Part shown: positions 41,981 through 50,239 of the stretch, piece after piece
Position numbering within the stretch: position 1 is the first letter of the stretch
How the letters are laid out: each line of letters starts with the position of its first letter
NCBI GenBank assembly: GCA_016285145.1
Contig: JAEEQE010000010.1
Location: 1 to 64,000, forward strand
Length of the DNA stretch: 64,000 nucleotides
Reading direction: 5' to 3'
DNA from: Bacteroidales bacterium
GTDB taxonomy: Bacteria > Bacteroidota > Bacteroidia > Bacteroidales > WCHB1-69
The notes under the pieces: generated by a model
Told to the model about the DNA's origin: nothing
Databases searched by the model: none
The model's input: the letters and a program-made list of their open reading frames with translations, nothing else
Program-made: the position numbers and the translations under genes

Positions 41981-42910
41981 ATGATGAATAGGAAGCTGTG
42001 GGGCATCTGCCTGAAATGGGGGCTGGTGCTGGGTGGTATGCTGTCTGTACTGGAGGTGGTCAAAATGGTGGCCCGCCAGGTGGAGTACGGCTCTGCCCAG
42101 CTGTTCGATCTTGCCATGATTATCGGCTATATCCTGATTCTGTATGCCGGTATCAAGGAGTTCAAGGCCTCATACCCGAAAAGGTTGACGTTCCCCAAGG
42201 CCTATTTGTGCGGACTTTTGCTCTCTGTGGTTGGTTCTGTTATTTTCTTTGGCTATAATCTGATTCATTATCAGGTGATTGAAAAAGACGGATTGGCAAA
42301 GAAATACGACAAGGCCTTGGAGAATTTCCGTAAAGTTATCGACAAGGATACCATACAGAGCGAGGAACTGGCTTGGTATGTGGATACAGTGCGTGTGTTG
42401 GTGGAAGCTGCGGAGAAGGACTATCTTCAGCAGAATCCGCGACCAGATTCCGTGGAACAGGATGTGCATAAGGGAGTGTCGCTGATCAACACCTATTTTG
42501 CGGACAAAGTCGTGGCGCGTCGTTCGTCTGATACCACCGACCATTACCGGATGTCAAAATTCGCTCCATACGCTAAGGGCGTGATGGTGGAAACGTTGCA
42601 GCTTTATATGGCTCAAAACGAACAACATGCATCCACGTCGGATGTGAAGGAGATTGTGCAACGGGCTTTGGTCAACATCGGGCAGGTCAATCCCGCACAA
42701 CGCCGTTTCGAGCTGAATAAGTCGCACGTGCCGCACTACAATCAGGCGCTTACGTATGCCTCTGTGGCTGCGCTCATGGACTTGTTGTACGGTATGTTCT
42801 TCAGCATTTTTGTGGCCATGTACCATTACCGTTCCAAAGAACCCACTCCGGAAGAGGAGGAAGCTGAACCGACGGAACCGGATGAACAGGAGGCGCGTCC
42901 TGAACCGTAA
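41981..42910 (+). CDS. DUF4199 membrane protein
   Basis: 309 residues (or 308 from the next ATG). Membrane helices at about 8-28, 42-60, 72-96 and 258-282, with a long extracytoplasmic middle part (about 100-255) that is helical and larger than in many DUF4199 proteins, and an acidic Pro/Glu tail (PTPEEEEAEPTEPDEQEARPEP). The order DUF4199 then GT2 glycosyltransferase is common in Bacteroidota, suggesting an envelope function together with the next gene. Confidence 0.85.
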   Translation: MMNRKLWGICLKWGLVLGGMLSVLEVVKMVARQVEYGSAQLFDLAMIIGYILILYAGIKEFKASYPKRLTFPKAYLCGLLLSVVGSVIFFGYNLIHYQVIEKDGLAKKYDKALENFRKVIDKDTIQSEELAWYVDTVRVLVEAAEKDYLQQNPRPDSVEQDVHKGVSLINTYFADKVVARRSSDTTDHYRMSKFAPYAKGVMVETLQLYMAQNEQHASTSDVKEIVQRALVNIGQVNPAQRRFELNKSHVPHYNQALTYASVAALMDLLYGMFFSIFVAMYHYRSKEPTPEEEEAEPTEPDEQEARPEP

Positions 42911-42942
42911 TTTTTTATTAGTAGAATGATAATTTGAATGAT

Positions 42943-43896
42943 ATGAATATTTCTGTAATTGTCCCCCTTTTGAACGAATCTGAATCCATCCCTGAATTGG
43001 TGGCATGGATCAAACGTGTCATGGATGAGCACCAGTACACCTATGAGGTGCTGATGATTGATGACGGCTCCACCGACAACTCCTGGGCCATCATTGAGGA
43101 ACTGCACCAGCAGAACCCGAACGTGAAGGGCATCCGTTTCCGCCGCAATTACGGCAAGTCGGCGGCGCTCAACACCGGCTTTGAGGCCTGTCAGGGTGAT
43201 GTGGTCATCACGATGGACGCCGATCTGCAGGACAGCCCCGACGAGATTCCCGAACTCTACCGCATGATTGTGGAGGATGGCTATGATCTGGTTTCCGGAT
43301 GGAAGAAGGTGCGTTATGATTCCAAACTGGCCAAGAATATCCCGTCCAAGTTCTTCAACTGGACCACGCGGAAGATGTCGGGCATCCAACTGCACGATTT
43401 CAACTGCGGATTGAAAGCGTACCGCAAGGATGTAGTCAAGTCCATTGAGGTGTATAGCGAGATGCACCGTTATATTCCGGTGATTGCCAAATGGGCTGGT
43501 TTCAGTAAGATAGGGGAGAAGGTGGTGATTCACCAAAAACGCAAATACGGAGTCACCAAGTTCGGGTGGAACCGTTTTGTCAATGGTTATCTGGACCTGC
43601 TGACCATTTCCTTTACCACGCGTTTCGGCAAAAAACCGATGCACGCTTTCGGTCTTTGGGGCAGTGTGGCATTCTTAGTGGGATTTGTGTGCGCCATCTG
43701 GCTGATTGTCGCCAAATTAGTGCATCAGTCACACGGACTGCCCTTCCGTCAGGTGACCGACCAGCCGTTGTTCTTTATCGCCCTGTTAGGTATGGTATTG
43801 GGCTTCATGCTGTTCCTGGCCGGATTCCTCGGCGAGATGATTGCCCGCAACGGCTCCGACCGGAACAAATACCTGATCTCTGACAGAATAGAATAA
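42943..43896 (+). CDS. Family 2 glycosyltransferase, polyprenyl-phosphate sugar synthase type
   Basis: 317 residues from MNISVIVPLLNESES; an ATG three codons earlier is possible. GT-A fold with VIVPLLNE, the nucleotide-binding MIDDGSTDNSW, FRRNYGKSAALNTGF, the DxD-type TMDADLQDSPDEIPELY, and NCGLKAYRKD. Two C-terminal membrane helices (about 235-260 and 270-295) indicate a membrane enzyme like ArnC/GtrB that transfers sugar to undecaprenyl phosphate. It probably works with the DUF4199 protein encoded upstream. Confidence 0.92.
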   Translation: MNISVIVPLLNESESIPELVAWIKRVMDEHQYTYEVLMIDDGSTDNSWAIIEELHQQNPNVKGIRFRRNYGKSAALNTGFEACQGDVVITMDADLQDSPDEIPELYRMIVEDGYDLVSGWKKVRYDSKLAKNIPSKFFNWTTRKMSGIQLHDFNCGLKAYRKDVVKSIEVYSEMHRYIPVIAKWAGFSKIGEKVVIHQKRKYGVTKFGWNRFVNGYLDLLTISFTTRFGKKPMHAFGLWGSVAFLVGFVCAIWLIVAKLVHQSHGLPFRQVTDQPLFFIALLGMVLGFMLFLAGFLGEMIARNGSDRNKYLISDRIE

Positions 43897-43921
43897 TTAA
43901 AAAAGGGGGTTTTCCTGTTTA

Positions 43922-45763
43922 TCAGGGTTCCGCCTGCGTGACGATGCCGTTTTCGTAAAAATACTGGATTAACTCCTGGTAAAACGTTGTTTTTGAGAGC
44001 GTGTCGCAGTTGCCCACGATGATAAGTTTCAGTCGGGCACGGGTGATGGCCACATTCATGCGTCTTAAATCCTTCAGGAAACCGATGTTGCCTTGTTCGT
44101 TGTCGCGCACCATGCTGATGAGGATGATGTCGCGCTCTTGTCCTTGGAATCCGTCAACAGTGTTGATGGACAAATGGTTGCGTATGGTGGAGAGAGTGCG
44201 GCTCTTAGCAGCCATGCGGCGCAGGATGCCCACCTGTGCCTTGTAGGGCGAGATGATGCCGAAGGTGGTACTCTCCACCAGGTTGCTGTCCACGAACAGC
44301 TGCCGGACATAGCTTTTCAGAATGTTGAGGAGCAGATTTGCCTCGTTGCGGTTCAGGCGGCTTTGTGAGGCACTGACACGTTCCGAGAATTGGCTCCGGC
44401 TGGTGTCAACCCACACCAACGGTGCATCCCAGGGCGCAAGGGTGCGGTGGGCCACTTCCGGCGCAGCTATCAGCTTCCCTTCGTAAAACCATCGGGACGA
44501 GAAGTTCATAATCTGCTCGTTCATGCGGTATTGGATGTTCAGCAGAGTGACGGCCACAGGCTTCTCTTCCACAATCTTCTGCATCAGGGTTTTGTCCAGT
44601 CCGCCTTTGGTCGCCTCCATGCACTTGATGGTGGGCGGGAGCTGCTGGTGGTCGCCGGCGAACACCACGCGGTCGGCTTTGAGAATGGCGGTCCAGCAGG
44701 CGGCCTCCAAGGCCTGGCTCGCCTCATCGATGAAGACGGTGCCGAAATGGCGCGATGACAGCACGGGGTTGGCACTGCCGATGAGGGTGCAGGTGATGAC
44801 CTCGGCCTCTTGCATGATATCCTCGCGGATACGTTCCTCCAATTCTTCCACACGACGGTGCAGACTTTGGAGGCGATGGTGCTTGTCGGTGGTCTTGGAC
44901 TGATGGATTTCGCGGATAAGTTTGCGGATGGCCCACAGGTCGCTGTAGTCGGGGTGCACAGAATATCTGTGTTCGTAAGAGCATTCCAAAAGGGGCTTGT
45001 TGATGCGCAGCGGGTTGCCCACGCGCAGCACGTTGATGCCCCGGTTGAGCAACTGCTCGCTGATCCAGTCCACCGCTGCGTTGCTGGGCGCGCACACCAG
45101 CACCTGTGGCTCGCGCCGAGTGGTCTCAATGATGGCCTCCACCAGCGTGGTGGTCTTGCCCGTGCCCGGTGGCCCGTGAACAACGGCCACCTCGCGGGCG
45201 CGGAGAATCCGGTTAACGGCCTCGTTCTGGCTGTCATTCAGGTTGTTGAACCGAAAAGGCGGAAGCTCGCGGCTCTGGGGCTTCAGTATTCCGATCAGCG
45301 TGTCGCGCAGGTGCACCCATTTCTCGCCGTCACGGTCCATGGCCCGCTGCAGGGCCGATTCCATCACGTCGTATGTGGTTTCGTCAATGCCCAACTGCAT
45401 TCCCAACTCGTGTTTTTCCGCCAAGCGTGCGAGCAGGGTGGGGAAGGTGATGTCCGGCACCGACACGATCATCCGCTTCTGGTCGATGCGCTGAATGAAA
45501 CAGCTGCCGGGCACCATGGTGAGGCTGTCGCGTTTGTCTTTTTCCGTGTAGAAGAAGGAAACGGACTTTCCCGGTTCGAAGGCGCAATCAATGCTTATGC
45601 CAAAGCCTCCGGTGTATTCAACCTCCATAACCGCTTGGTTGAGTGCATTGTAGAATCCGATGCTGGTGTGGATGGGGAACCAGCTGCTCTCGGTGTTGTA
45701 ATGCGAGGCCACCGCCGCCCGCATCGACAGTTCAAAGGTGCGACGGTCGTAGTCCCGCTCCAT
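43922..45763 (-). CDS. Superfamily 1 DNA/RNA helicase (IGHMBP2/Upf1-like)
   Basis: 613 residues from the first ATG. Helicase motifs: Walker A VVHGPPGTGKTTTLVEA, motif Ic-like LVCAPSNAAVDWI, Walker B VFIDEASQALEAA, motif III AGDHQQLPPTIK, IV LNIQYRMNEQI, V VDGFQGQERDIILISMVR and VI NVAITRARLKL. The frame stays open for another 24 codons upstream without ATG, GTG or TTG, encoding a helix-like stretch (INHFSHQLRLLR) that resembles the N terminus of related helicases, so translation may begin at an unusual codon. A -7 box lies at 45888. Confidence 0.9.
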   Translation of the reverse strand: MERDYDRRTFELSMRAAVASHYNTESSWFPIHTSIGFYNALNQAVMEVEYTGGFGISIDCAFEPGKSVSFFYTEKDKRDSLTMVPGSCFIQRIDQKRMIVSVPDITFPTLLARLAEKHELGMQLGIDETTYDVMESALQRAMDRDGEKWVHLRDTLIGILKPQSRELPPFRFNNLNDSQNEAVNRILRAREVAVVHGPPGTGKTTTLVEAIIETTRREPQVLVCAPSNAAVDWISEQLLNRGINVLRVGNPLRINKPLLECSYEHRYSVHPDYSDLWAIRKLIREIHQSKTTDKHHRLQSLHRRVEELEERIREDIMQEAEVITCTLIGSANPVLSSRHFGTVFIDEASQALEAACWTAILKADRVVFAGDHQQLPPTIKCMEATKGGLDKTLMQKIVEEKPVAVTLLNIQYRMNEQIMNFSSRWFYEGKLIAAPEVAHRTLAPWDAPLVWVDTSRSQFSERVSASQSRLNRNEANLLLNILKSYVRQLFVDSNLVESTTFGIISPYKAQVGILRRMAAKSRTLSTIRNHLSINTVDGFQGQERDIILISMVRDNEQGNIGFLKDLRRMNVAITRARLKLIIVGNCDTLSKTTFYQELIQYFYENGIVTQAEP

Positions 45764-45887
45764 TCTGAGCAGGCGGAGTTGGTGGGAGAAATGGTTAATA
45801 ATGTTTGTGATGTTTATGATTTTATAGTATTGTCGAGTTCAGCTTTGAAATGCCCCTTTTGATAATTAGGTTCTGATTTTGCGGGGG

Positions 45888-45895
45888 CAAAGGTA
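45888..45895 (-). promoter_or_regulatory. Promoter -7 box TACCTTTG for the helicase
   Basis: Minus-strand TAnnTTTG match 125 bases before the first ATG of the helicase. The long distance fits the idea that the true start lies upstream of that ATG. Confidence 0.6.
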
Positions 45896-46500
45896 GTGAA
45901 TTTTTCTCCAACTTTCTTTTGGTGCTACAAAAGAAAACTGCGATAAGTGAGCAAAGAGTATGCTTGCTTACTCTTTCGAACGAAAGCAGTTTATACAACG
46001 TTGCAAAGAAAAGTAGCTTTCGCCGCTGAATTTTGTTTTGCTGAAAAAACGGCCATCGTACGCTAAAAAATCGAAACTTGCAACACGGAACGTAGTGCCG
46101 TGTTGCTTCGGACAGCCGATTTTTCTTAACGCTCCACGATGGCGCGTTTTTGGAATCCGCCTTGCGTCTTCCACGCAAAACAAAATAAGGCGGCATTTTC
46201 CAATGAGGATTTTGATTGGTTTTTGGGTGTTGGGAATTGAGATTTGCGCTTTCGGTTCCCGATTCTGTGTTCTCGGTTCTTAGGTCTCCGTTCTATGTTC
46301 TTTGTTTTTTGTTCTTCGTTCTATGTTCTTCGTTCTTTATCCCCCAAAACGCCGTAGGCGTTGCATATCTGTAGAAACGTGCGTGTGCACACAATATCGC
46401 GGCGCGGCAGAGGCGTGCAATGTCTCGAAGAGACATCCTCTCAATAACCCCGCATAAGCGAGCGTAGCGAGCGCAATGTGGGGGCAGGGCTGCGCGCACA
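45896..46500. other. Gene-free region built of short hairpins and tandem tracts
   Basis: Hairpins seen: AAAGAGTA/TACTCTTT (45953-45976), CAACACGG/CCGTGTTG (46081-46105), GCGAGCG-TA-GCGAGCGC (about 46457-46473) and ATGTCTC-GAA-GAGACAT (about 46419-46435). A GTTCTATGTTCTTCGTTC tandem tract covers about 46287-46337. Minus-strand frames here translate to low-quality sequence and I do not call a gene. Confidence 0.55.
46346..46377 (-). repeat. CTACAGA-type hairpin element
   Basis: Minus strand: CTACAGA, a spacer, then stem AACGCC/GGCGTT around loop TAC. Same family as the four elements at 50334-50520. Confidence 0.65.
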
Positions 46501-46579
46501 CACATCATCGCGGTGCGGAAGGCGCGTGCCACGGAGAACGGGAAGGGGCCGCCGCGAAACGACGGCACGATAGAAAGGG
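46501..46579 (-). repeat. Left inverted repeat (79 bp) flanking the RHS toxin block
   Basis: The reverse complement of this segment matches 50240-50318 with about 10 mismatches in 79 bases and no gaps. It begins CCCTTTC and contains TCGTGCCGTCGTTTCGCGG. It is G+C-rich and starts 45 bases upstream of the promoter of the first RHS-tip gene. Confidence 0.85.
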
Positions 46580-46623
46580 GGTGGCGCAAAAATAGCCTTT
46601 TTCACGGTTTTTGAAAAATTCAT

Positions 46624-46631
46624 TACCTTTG
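46624..46631 (+). promoter_or_regulatory. Promoter -7 box TACCTTTG for RHS-tip gene 1
   Basis: Perfect TAnnTTTG match, 20 bases before the ATG at 46651, so this truncated-looking gene has its own promoter. Confidence 0.75.
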
Positions 46632-46650
46632 CACCGTCAAACAACAGGAT

Positions 46651-47604
46651 ATGAGTCAGCGTTTTACATACCACATCCGGCCATCCGCCACCCCTTTTGC
46701 GCAGACGCACACCTTCTCCGCAAAAGAAAAGGACTCGGAAACCGGCTTATCAGTTACCTCGCTCCGCTCGGTTTCCTCCTTTTCGCTCAGCCAAACCCAA
46801 ACAAGTTTGGTTTGGCATTCGCTCATACGTCGGTTTGGCTCACGGTATTACAGCAGCGATTTGAGCATCTGGCTGAGCGTGGATCCGCAGGCTGCGAAAT
46901 ATCCGTCGCTTTCACCTTATTCCTACTGTGCAAACAACCCAATTAAGTTGGTGGATCCGAATGGGGAGTATTTGGAAGTTGCTGACGATGAAGATACACA
47001 TAAAGACTTGTTGTCTATCGTTGGTAACACACACCGAGATCGCGTTATCTTTAATAATGACGGTTCAGTTTCTGTAAATCTTGATGGTTTATCTGAAGAA
47101 GCCATTAAAAAGGATATTGGATTGTCGTTGATTAAAGATATGGTTAATTCGGATTATAGGTATTATTATGAAACTTCTGATGATGCTTTTTTTTGCAACG
47201 AATCTGGGAAACGAGTCATTCGTTTTATAACAAACGAAGATTTCAAAGGGGTGATAAACGCGTCGAGATATGGCAAAGATTCTAATGGAAAACATTCAGA
47301 ACTTCCTATGGAACAATTTGATGGACAGGTCGTGATTGCCAAATCTGGACGATTTTTGTTGTATGGACAGGACGTTCGGAAGAACATAGTTTTCCATGAA
47401 TTGGAAGAGAATTTTTTAAGAACTGACAAACAAATGAACTATCAAGGTGGATTTGGCGTTGGAGCTCATCGTACAGCAGCCAGAATAGAAAATAACGCAT
47501 GGGGGAATTTTGCAGGTCAGGGAGAATATTTTCCACCTGTAGCTCCATTAGCAAAATCAAAAGAATGTGTCATGAATTATTTAAACAATGGAGTATATCG
47601 ATAG
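46651..47604 (+). CDS. RHS-core tip with variable C-terminal domain (candidate polymorphic toxin), module 1
   Basis: 317 residues. After about 20 residues without recognisable homology comes the end of an RHS repeat-associated core: FSAKEKDSETGLS, then SRYYSSDLSIWLSVDP, KYPSLSPYSYCANNPIKLVDPNG, ending near residue 108. Everything upstream that a full RHS protein has (YD repeats, secretion signal) is missing. A 27-codon in-frame insertion splits the core. The C-terminal 200 residues differ completely from module 2 and contain VFHELEEN followed by GVGAHRTAARIEN, which could be a metal site, though no catalytic class can be asserted. The A+T-rich composition of the C-terminal part contrasts with the flanks. 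The next gene overlaps by 17 bases. Confidence 0.75.
   Translation: MSQRFTYHIRPSATPFAQTHTFSAKEKDSETGLSVTSLRSVSSFSLSQTQTSLVWHSLIRRFGSRYYSSDLSIWLSVDPQAAKYPSLSPYSYCANNPIKLVDPNGEYLEVADDEDTHKDLLSIVGNTHRDRVIFNNDGSVSVNLDGLSEEAIKKDIGLSLIKDMVNSDYRYYYETSDDAFFCNESGKRVIRFITNEDFKGVINASRYGKDSNGKHSELPMEQFDGQVVIAKSGRFLLYGQDVRKNIVFHELEENFLRTDKQMNYQGGFGVGAHRTAARIENNAWGNFAGQGEYFPPVAPLAKSKECVMNYLNNGVYR
46753..46833 (+). repeat. In-frame palindromic insertion within the RHS core
   Basis: Compared with module 2, a single Tyr codon in TGLSYFG is replaced by 27 codons. The insert contains the near-palindrome CCAAACCCAAAC-A-AGTTTGGTTTGG (46791-46815) and keeps the reading frame. Confidence 0.65.
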
Positions 47605-48310
47605 ATATATTGTTTTACCCATAATGCTGTCTGTCGTTTTGGGGATTGGGTGTTTCCCTCTATTTGGTCAGAATAAAAGGGATTTGTCGCGAATGGATGC
47701 TCAAAAATACCGAATAAAAGGACCGTCATTATTTGATGAGGACACAAACAGCTTCATCAAAGTGAGTGATATGTTGTTTTGTCAAGAAGAAATAGCTGAA
47801 ATAAACCAGCATACAATCGCCTGTATCCAAGGTTACGAAAACCAAAGAAATGCATATCATGCATCGTTTGCGTTAACGCTTTGGGATTTTTGTCGTGAAA
47901 CAGGCTTGAGTCAGCATGTATTCATGGATGAGATTGGCGACTCCACAATAGAAATAGGTGTCAGATGTTATTCTGACAGTAGGACTTTTTTAGGTAAAGA
48001 GGAGGTGGCAAACTCTTTGCTTGGAGAATGCTTAACTACATGTTGCGGAGAAAAAGTCGGGAAAGATTCTATTTTAACTATGATTTACTCGTTTCCACAA
48101 GATATACATGCGGCGAGATTGTATCAGTTTGGGCATCGTTGTTATCTATTGCCGTTAGATGTTGAGATGGATGAGTGCGGTATTTTCATCTTAAAAATAC
48201 CCACCAATGAGGAGGGTGTTTATACTTTTTATGACACGCCAAACTATGTTTGTTTGATACGATTTTTCCCCAGAAAAAACAATCAAAATGAAAGCCCTGA
48301 CCCCGATTAA
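47588..48310 (+). CDS. Exported protein overlapping RHS-tip gene 1 (candidate immunity protein)
   Basis: 240 residues with an N-terminal hydrophobic segment (YIVLPIMLSVVLGIGCFPLF), either a signal peptide or a signal anchor, and a Cys-containing periplasmic domain (CYSDSR, CLTTCCGEK, FGHRCYLLP). No family is recognised. The start overlaps the end of the preceding candidate toxin gene by 17 bases, the compact arrangement normal for toxin-immunity pairs. An exported immunity protein would fit a toxin acting in the periplasm or cell envelope. This is inference from context. Confidence 0.6.
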   Translation: MEYIDRYIVLPIMLSVVLGIGCFPLFGQNKRDLSRMDAQKYRIKGPSLFDEDTNSFIKVSDMLFCQEEIAEINQHTIACIQGYENQRNAYHASFALTLWDFCRETGLSQHVFMDEIGDSTIEIGVRCYSDSRTFLGKEEVANSLLGECLTTCCGEKVGKDSILTMIYSFPQDIHAARLYQFGHRCYLLPLDVEMDECGIFILKIPTNEEGVYTFYDTPNYVCLIRFFPRKNNQNESPDPD

Positions 48311-48320
48311 CAATCCGTAA

Positions 48321-49430
48321 ATGTTCATCATCAGACCATATCGTCAAAGGCTAATGCTGCTCCTAAAGGAGCTTCGGGAAACTCAAGATGCCGACGTTTC
48401 CTATCAGGCTTTATCCCCTTACGGGGAAACCTTGTCATCCGAAATCAAGGGATGCCATTCCGCCTTTCCCCAACCACCTTCTGTTCTCTGTCCCCTAACC
48501 CCTGTCCGCTGGACTTTCACCTTCTCCGCAAAAGAACGCGACTTAGAGACAGGTCTATCTTACTTTGGAGCAAGGTATTACAGCAGCGATTTGTCCATCT
48601 GGCTCAGTGTGGATCCAAAGGCCTCGAAATATCCCTCCTTATCACCATACGTTTATTGTGCGAACAACCCCATCAAACTGGTGGATCCGAATGGTATGGA
48701 GTATGGAAATCCTATAGAGGACGCATTAAAAGTCATTAGTGATTTTGAACATTCAACAACAACATCCGTGTTTCGTAACATTCCAAAAAGTAAATTCATT
48801 GAAGATTTAACTCAACATATAAATGACCCTGCTTCAATACAGCAAGGAGGAAACGGGACGTGTGGTGCAGCAGTGTTGTCGAAATATATGGCTGAAAATC
48901 ATCCTGTTTTATATGCGGAAGAAGCTATTTCATTATATACAACTGGGAAATTTTCGCATAATGGTGTTTCTTTAAGTCTTCCCAATAGTGCTTTTTCTGG
49001 AAGTATGACAGAATTGAACGAGCTCGGCATAAATTCCGTGGACGCAATAATGCAAGGTGCCTTCACCAATTCTCAGAATATAGTATTCAACTATAATCCT
49101 TTTAAAGATGGTTCGGGATTCAAATCATTTATGTACCCTGGATATTTTAATTATTATGTTAGTGGTTTTTTAGGAGCAAATTACCATTGTGTGCTTTCTC
49201 CTACAACAGAATACATTAATTCTTTAGATTTTGTCAATCATTTTGTTGTAGGGATTGTACATTCAAATGATTATTCGATAGAAGGTGGTTTTCCGAACCA
49301 TTATATTCAAATCTTAAAATCTGGAAATAATAAAATGGATTACTGGACGTGGGGAGAAAAGGTAAACGGTTCAACGATTAATAATTCTCTTAGGAATGGT
49401 TTTTATATGATAATATCGATAGGCTTATGA
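48321..49430 (+). CDS. RHS-core tip with cysteine-peptidase-like C terminus (candidate polymorphic toxin), module 2
   Basis: 369 residues if the first ATG is used. Residues 1-70 are encoded by hairpin-repeat DNA and may not be translated. The RHS core follows: FSAKERDLETGLSYFGARYYSSDLS, then KYPSLSPYVYCANNPIKLVDPNGM (to about 125). The C-terminal domain (about 150-369) has GGNGTCGAAVLSKYMAE with a likely nucleophilic Cys in the GxCGxx context of papain-like/C39-type peptidases, and FPNHYIQILKS with a candidate His, then YWTWGEK, so a cysteine peptidase or related transferase is the best guess. No promoter box is obvious in front, so it may be silent or co-transcribed with module 1. The next gene overlaps by four bases. 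Confidence 0.7.
   Translation: MFIIRPYRQRLMLLLKELRETQDADVSYQALSPYGETLSSEIKGCHSAFPQPPSVLCPLTPVRWTFTFSAKERDLETGLSYFGARYYSSDLSIWLSVDPKASKYPSLSPYVYCANNPIKLVDPNGMEYGNPIEDALKVISDFEHSTTTSVFRNIPKSKFIEDLTQHINDPASIQQGGNGTCGAAVLSKYMAENHPVLYAEEAISLYTTGKFSHNGVSLSLPNSAFSGSMTELNELGINSVDAIMQGAFTNSQNIVFNYNPFKDGSGFKSFMYPGYFNYYVSGFLGANYHCVLSPTTEYINSLDFVNHFVVGIVHSNDYSIEGGFPNHYIQILKSGNNKMDYWTWGEKVNGSTINNSLRNGFYMIISIGL
48351..48428 (+). repeat. Hairpin elements at the 5' end of RHS module 2
   Basis: Two hairpins with TnAn loops: GCTCC-TAAA-GGAGC (48359-48372), and CTATCAG, six bases, then TCCCC-TTAC-GGGGA (48414-48427). The second follows the same anchor-N6-hairpin layout as the elements at 50334-50520. Confidence 0.5.
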
Positions 49431-50044
49431 GACAAACTGCTGTAAATCACCTGATAAGAATTATTGTTTTTGCACCAATTGTAATTATTTTTTTTTTGTG
49501 CTGGCAGCCAAATAATAGAAATTACAAGATTCTTGATGTTTCACTGGACCCAATCGTAATTGCCGATACCACATTGCCCTCCGGCAACTATTATACACTT
49601 CATTTCACTGTTCAATTTTGCAACCCATCTTATGGTTTTCTCGCTGGAGGTGTGGAACTGGGATTAGACGGAATTACTGAAATGCTGAACTCATTGTGTG
49701 TTTATGATATTCAAGGACAAGATATTACACAACAGTTAAAAGGATGGCATACAACAACCCCAGATGTCTTTATAAACAAGAAAGGAGTCAAACGTCAGTT
49801 TTATTCACATGATAATTTGGATAGTCTGGTCAACGACATTAATTCCAATGTCCATTCTGCAAGAGGTAATAAAATTCTAATCAATCGTTTATTCTACATT
49901 GAAGATAAAAAGATTCTCCCATCTTCTATTCAAGTTGATTTTATGAGCTATTCAATAGTCGAGTATATTCCTAATAGTACTGGTGACTATGATGACACTC
50001 TGACAAAAAATGTAAAAGATAGTCTTATGCATATAAGCGACTAA
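49427..50044 (+). CDS. Membrane-anchored protein after RHS module 2 (candidate immunity protein)
   Basis: 205 residues. An N-terminal hydrophobic segment (about 10-26, IIVFAPIVIIFFLCW) is followed by a periplasmic domain. SLDPIVIADTTLPSGNYYTLHFTVQFCNPSYGF resembles the start of small Bacteroidales lipoproteins of the DUF5034 kind, but that is only an impression. The ATG overlaps the TGA of the candidate toxin (ATGA), implying translational coupling. It is A+T-rich like its partner. Unrelated in sequence to the putative immunity protein of module 1, as expected if each fits a different toxin. Confidence 0.6.
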   Translation: MRQTAVNHLIRIIVFAPIVIIFFLCWQPNNRNYKILDVSLDPIVIADTTLPSGNYYTLHFTVQFCNPSYGFLAGGVELGLDGITEMLNSLCVYDIQGQDITQQLKGWHTTTPDVFINKKGVKRQFYSHDNLDSLVNDINSNVHSARGNKILINRLFYIEDKKILPSSIQVDFMSYSIVEYIPNSTGDYDDTLTKNVKDSLMHISD

Positions 50045-50094
50045 AAATACATTTTTCATGTGTCGTCTTAAATAAATACATATCTAATGGAAAC

Positions 50095-50235
50095 ATGAGT
50101 CAGACAATGGCAAAGTCAAGCACCCGCAGGGTAACCATCTACATCAACGGCAAGGAGGTGGAGGCCTCCGTCAAGCAGATACGTTCCGAGATGAACAAGC
50201 TCGTGAACGAGCAGAACCGCATGGTCATCGGATAA
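50095..50235 (+). pseudogene. Truncated phage tail tape-measure protein, N-terminal fragment
   Basis: 46 codons (43 from the second ATG at 50107) encode SSTRRVTIYINGKEVEAS then KQIRSEMNKLVNEQ, which closely resembles the beginning of tape-measure proteins of Bacteroidales prophages. The similarity stops at RMVIG, where the family continues for hundreds of residues, and TAA follows at once. The right inverted repeat begins five bases after the stop. Base composition is G+C-rich, unlike the A+T-rich immunity gene just before. I read it as a prophage remnant cut by a rearrangement at about 50232. Confidence 0.75.
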
Positions 50236-50239
50236 GATA

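Noticed and set aside
45822..46196. Minus-strand ORF of 124 codons next to the helicase
   Set aside because: It overlaps the helicase promoter region and several hairpins; the translation is low-quality and has no recognisable domain.
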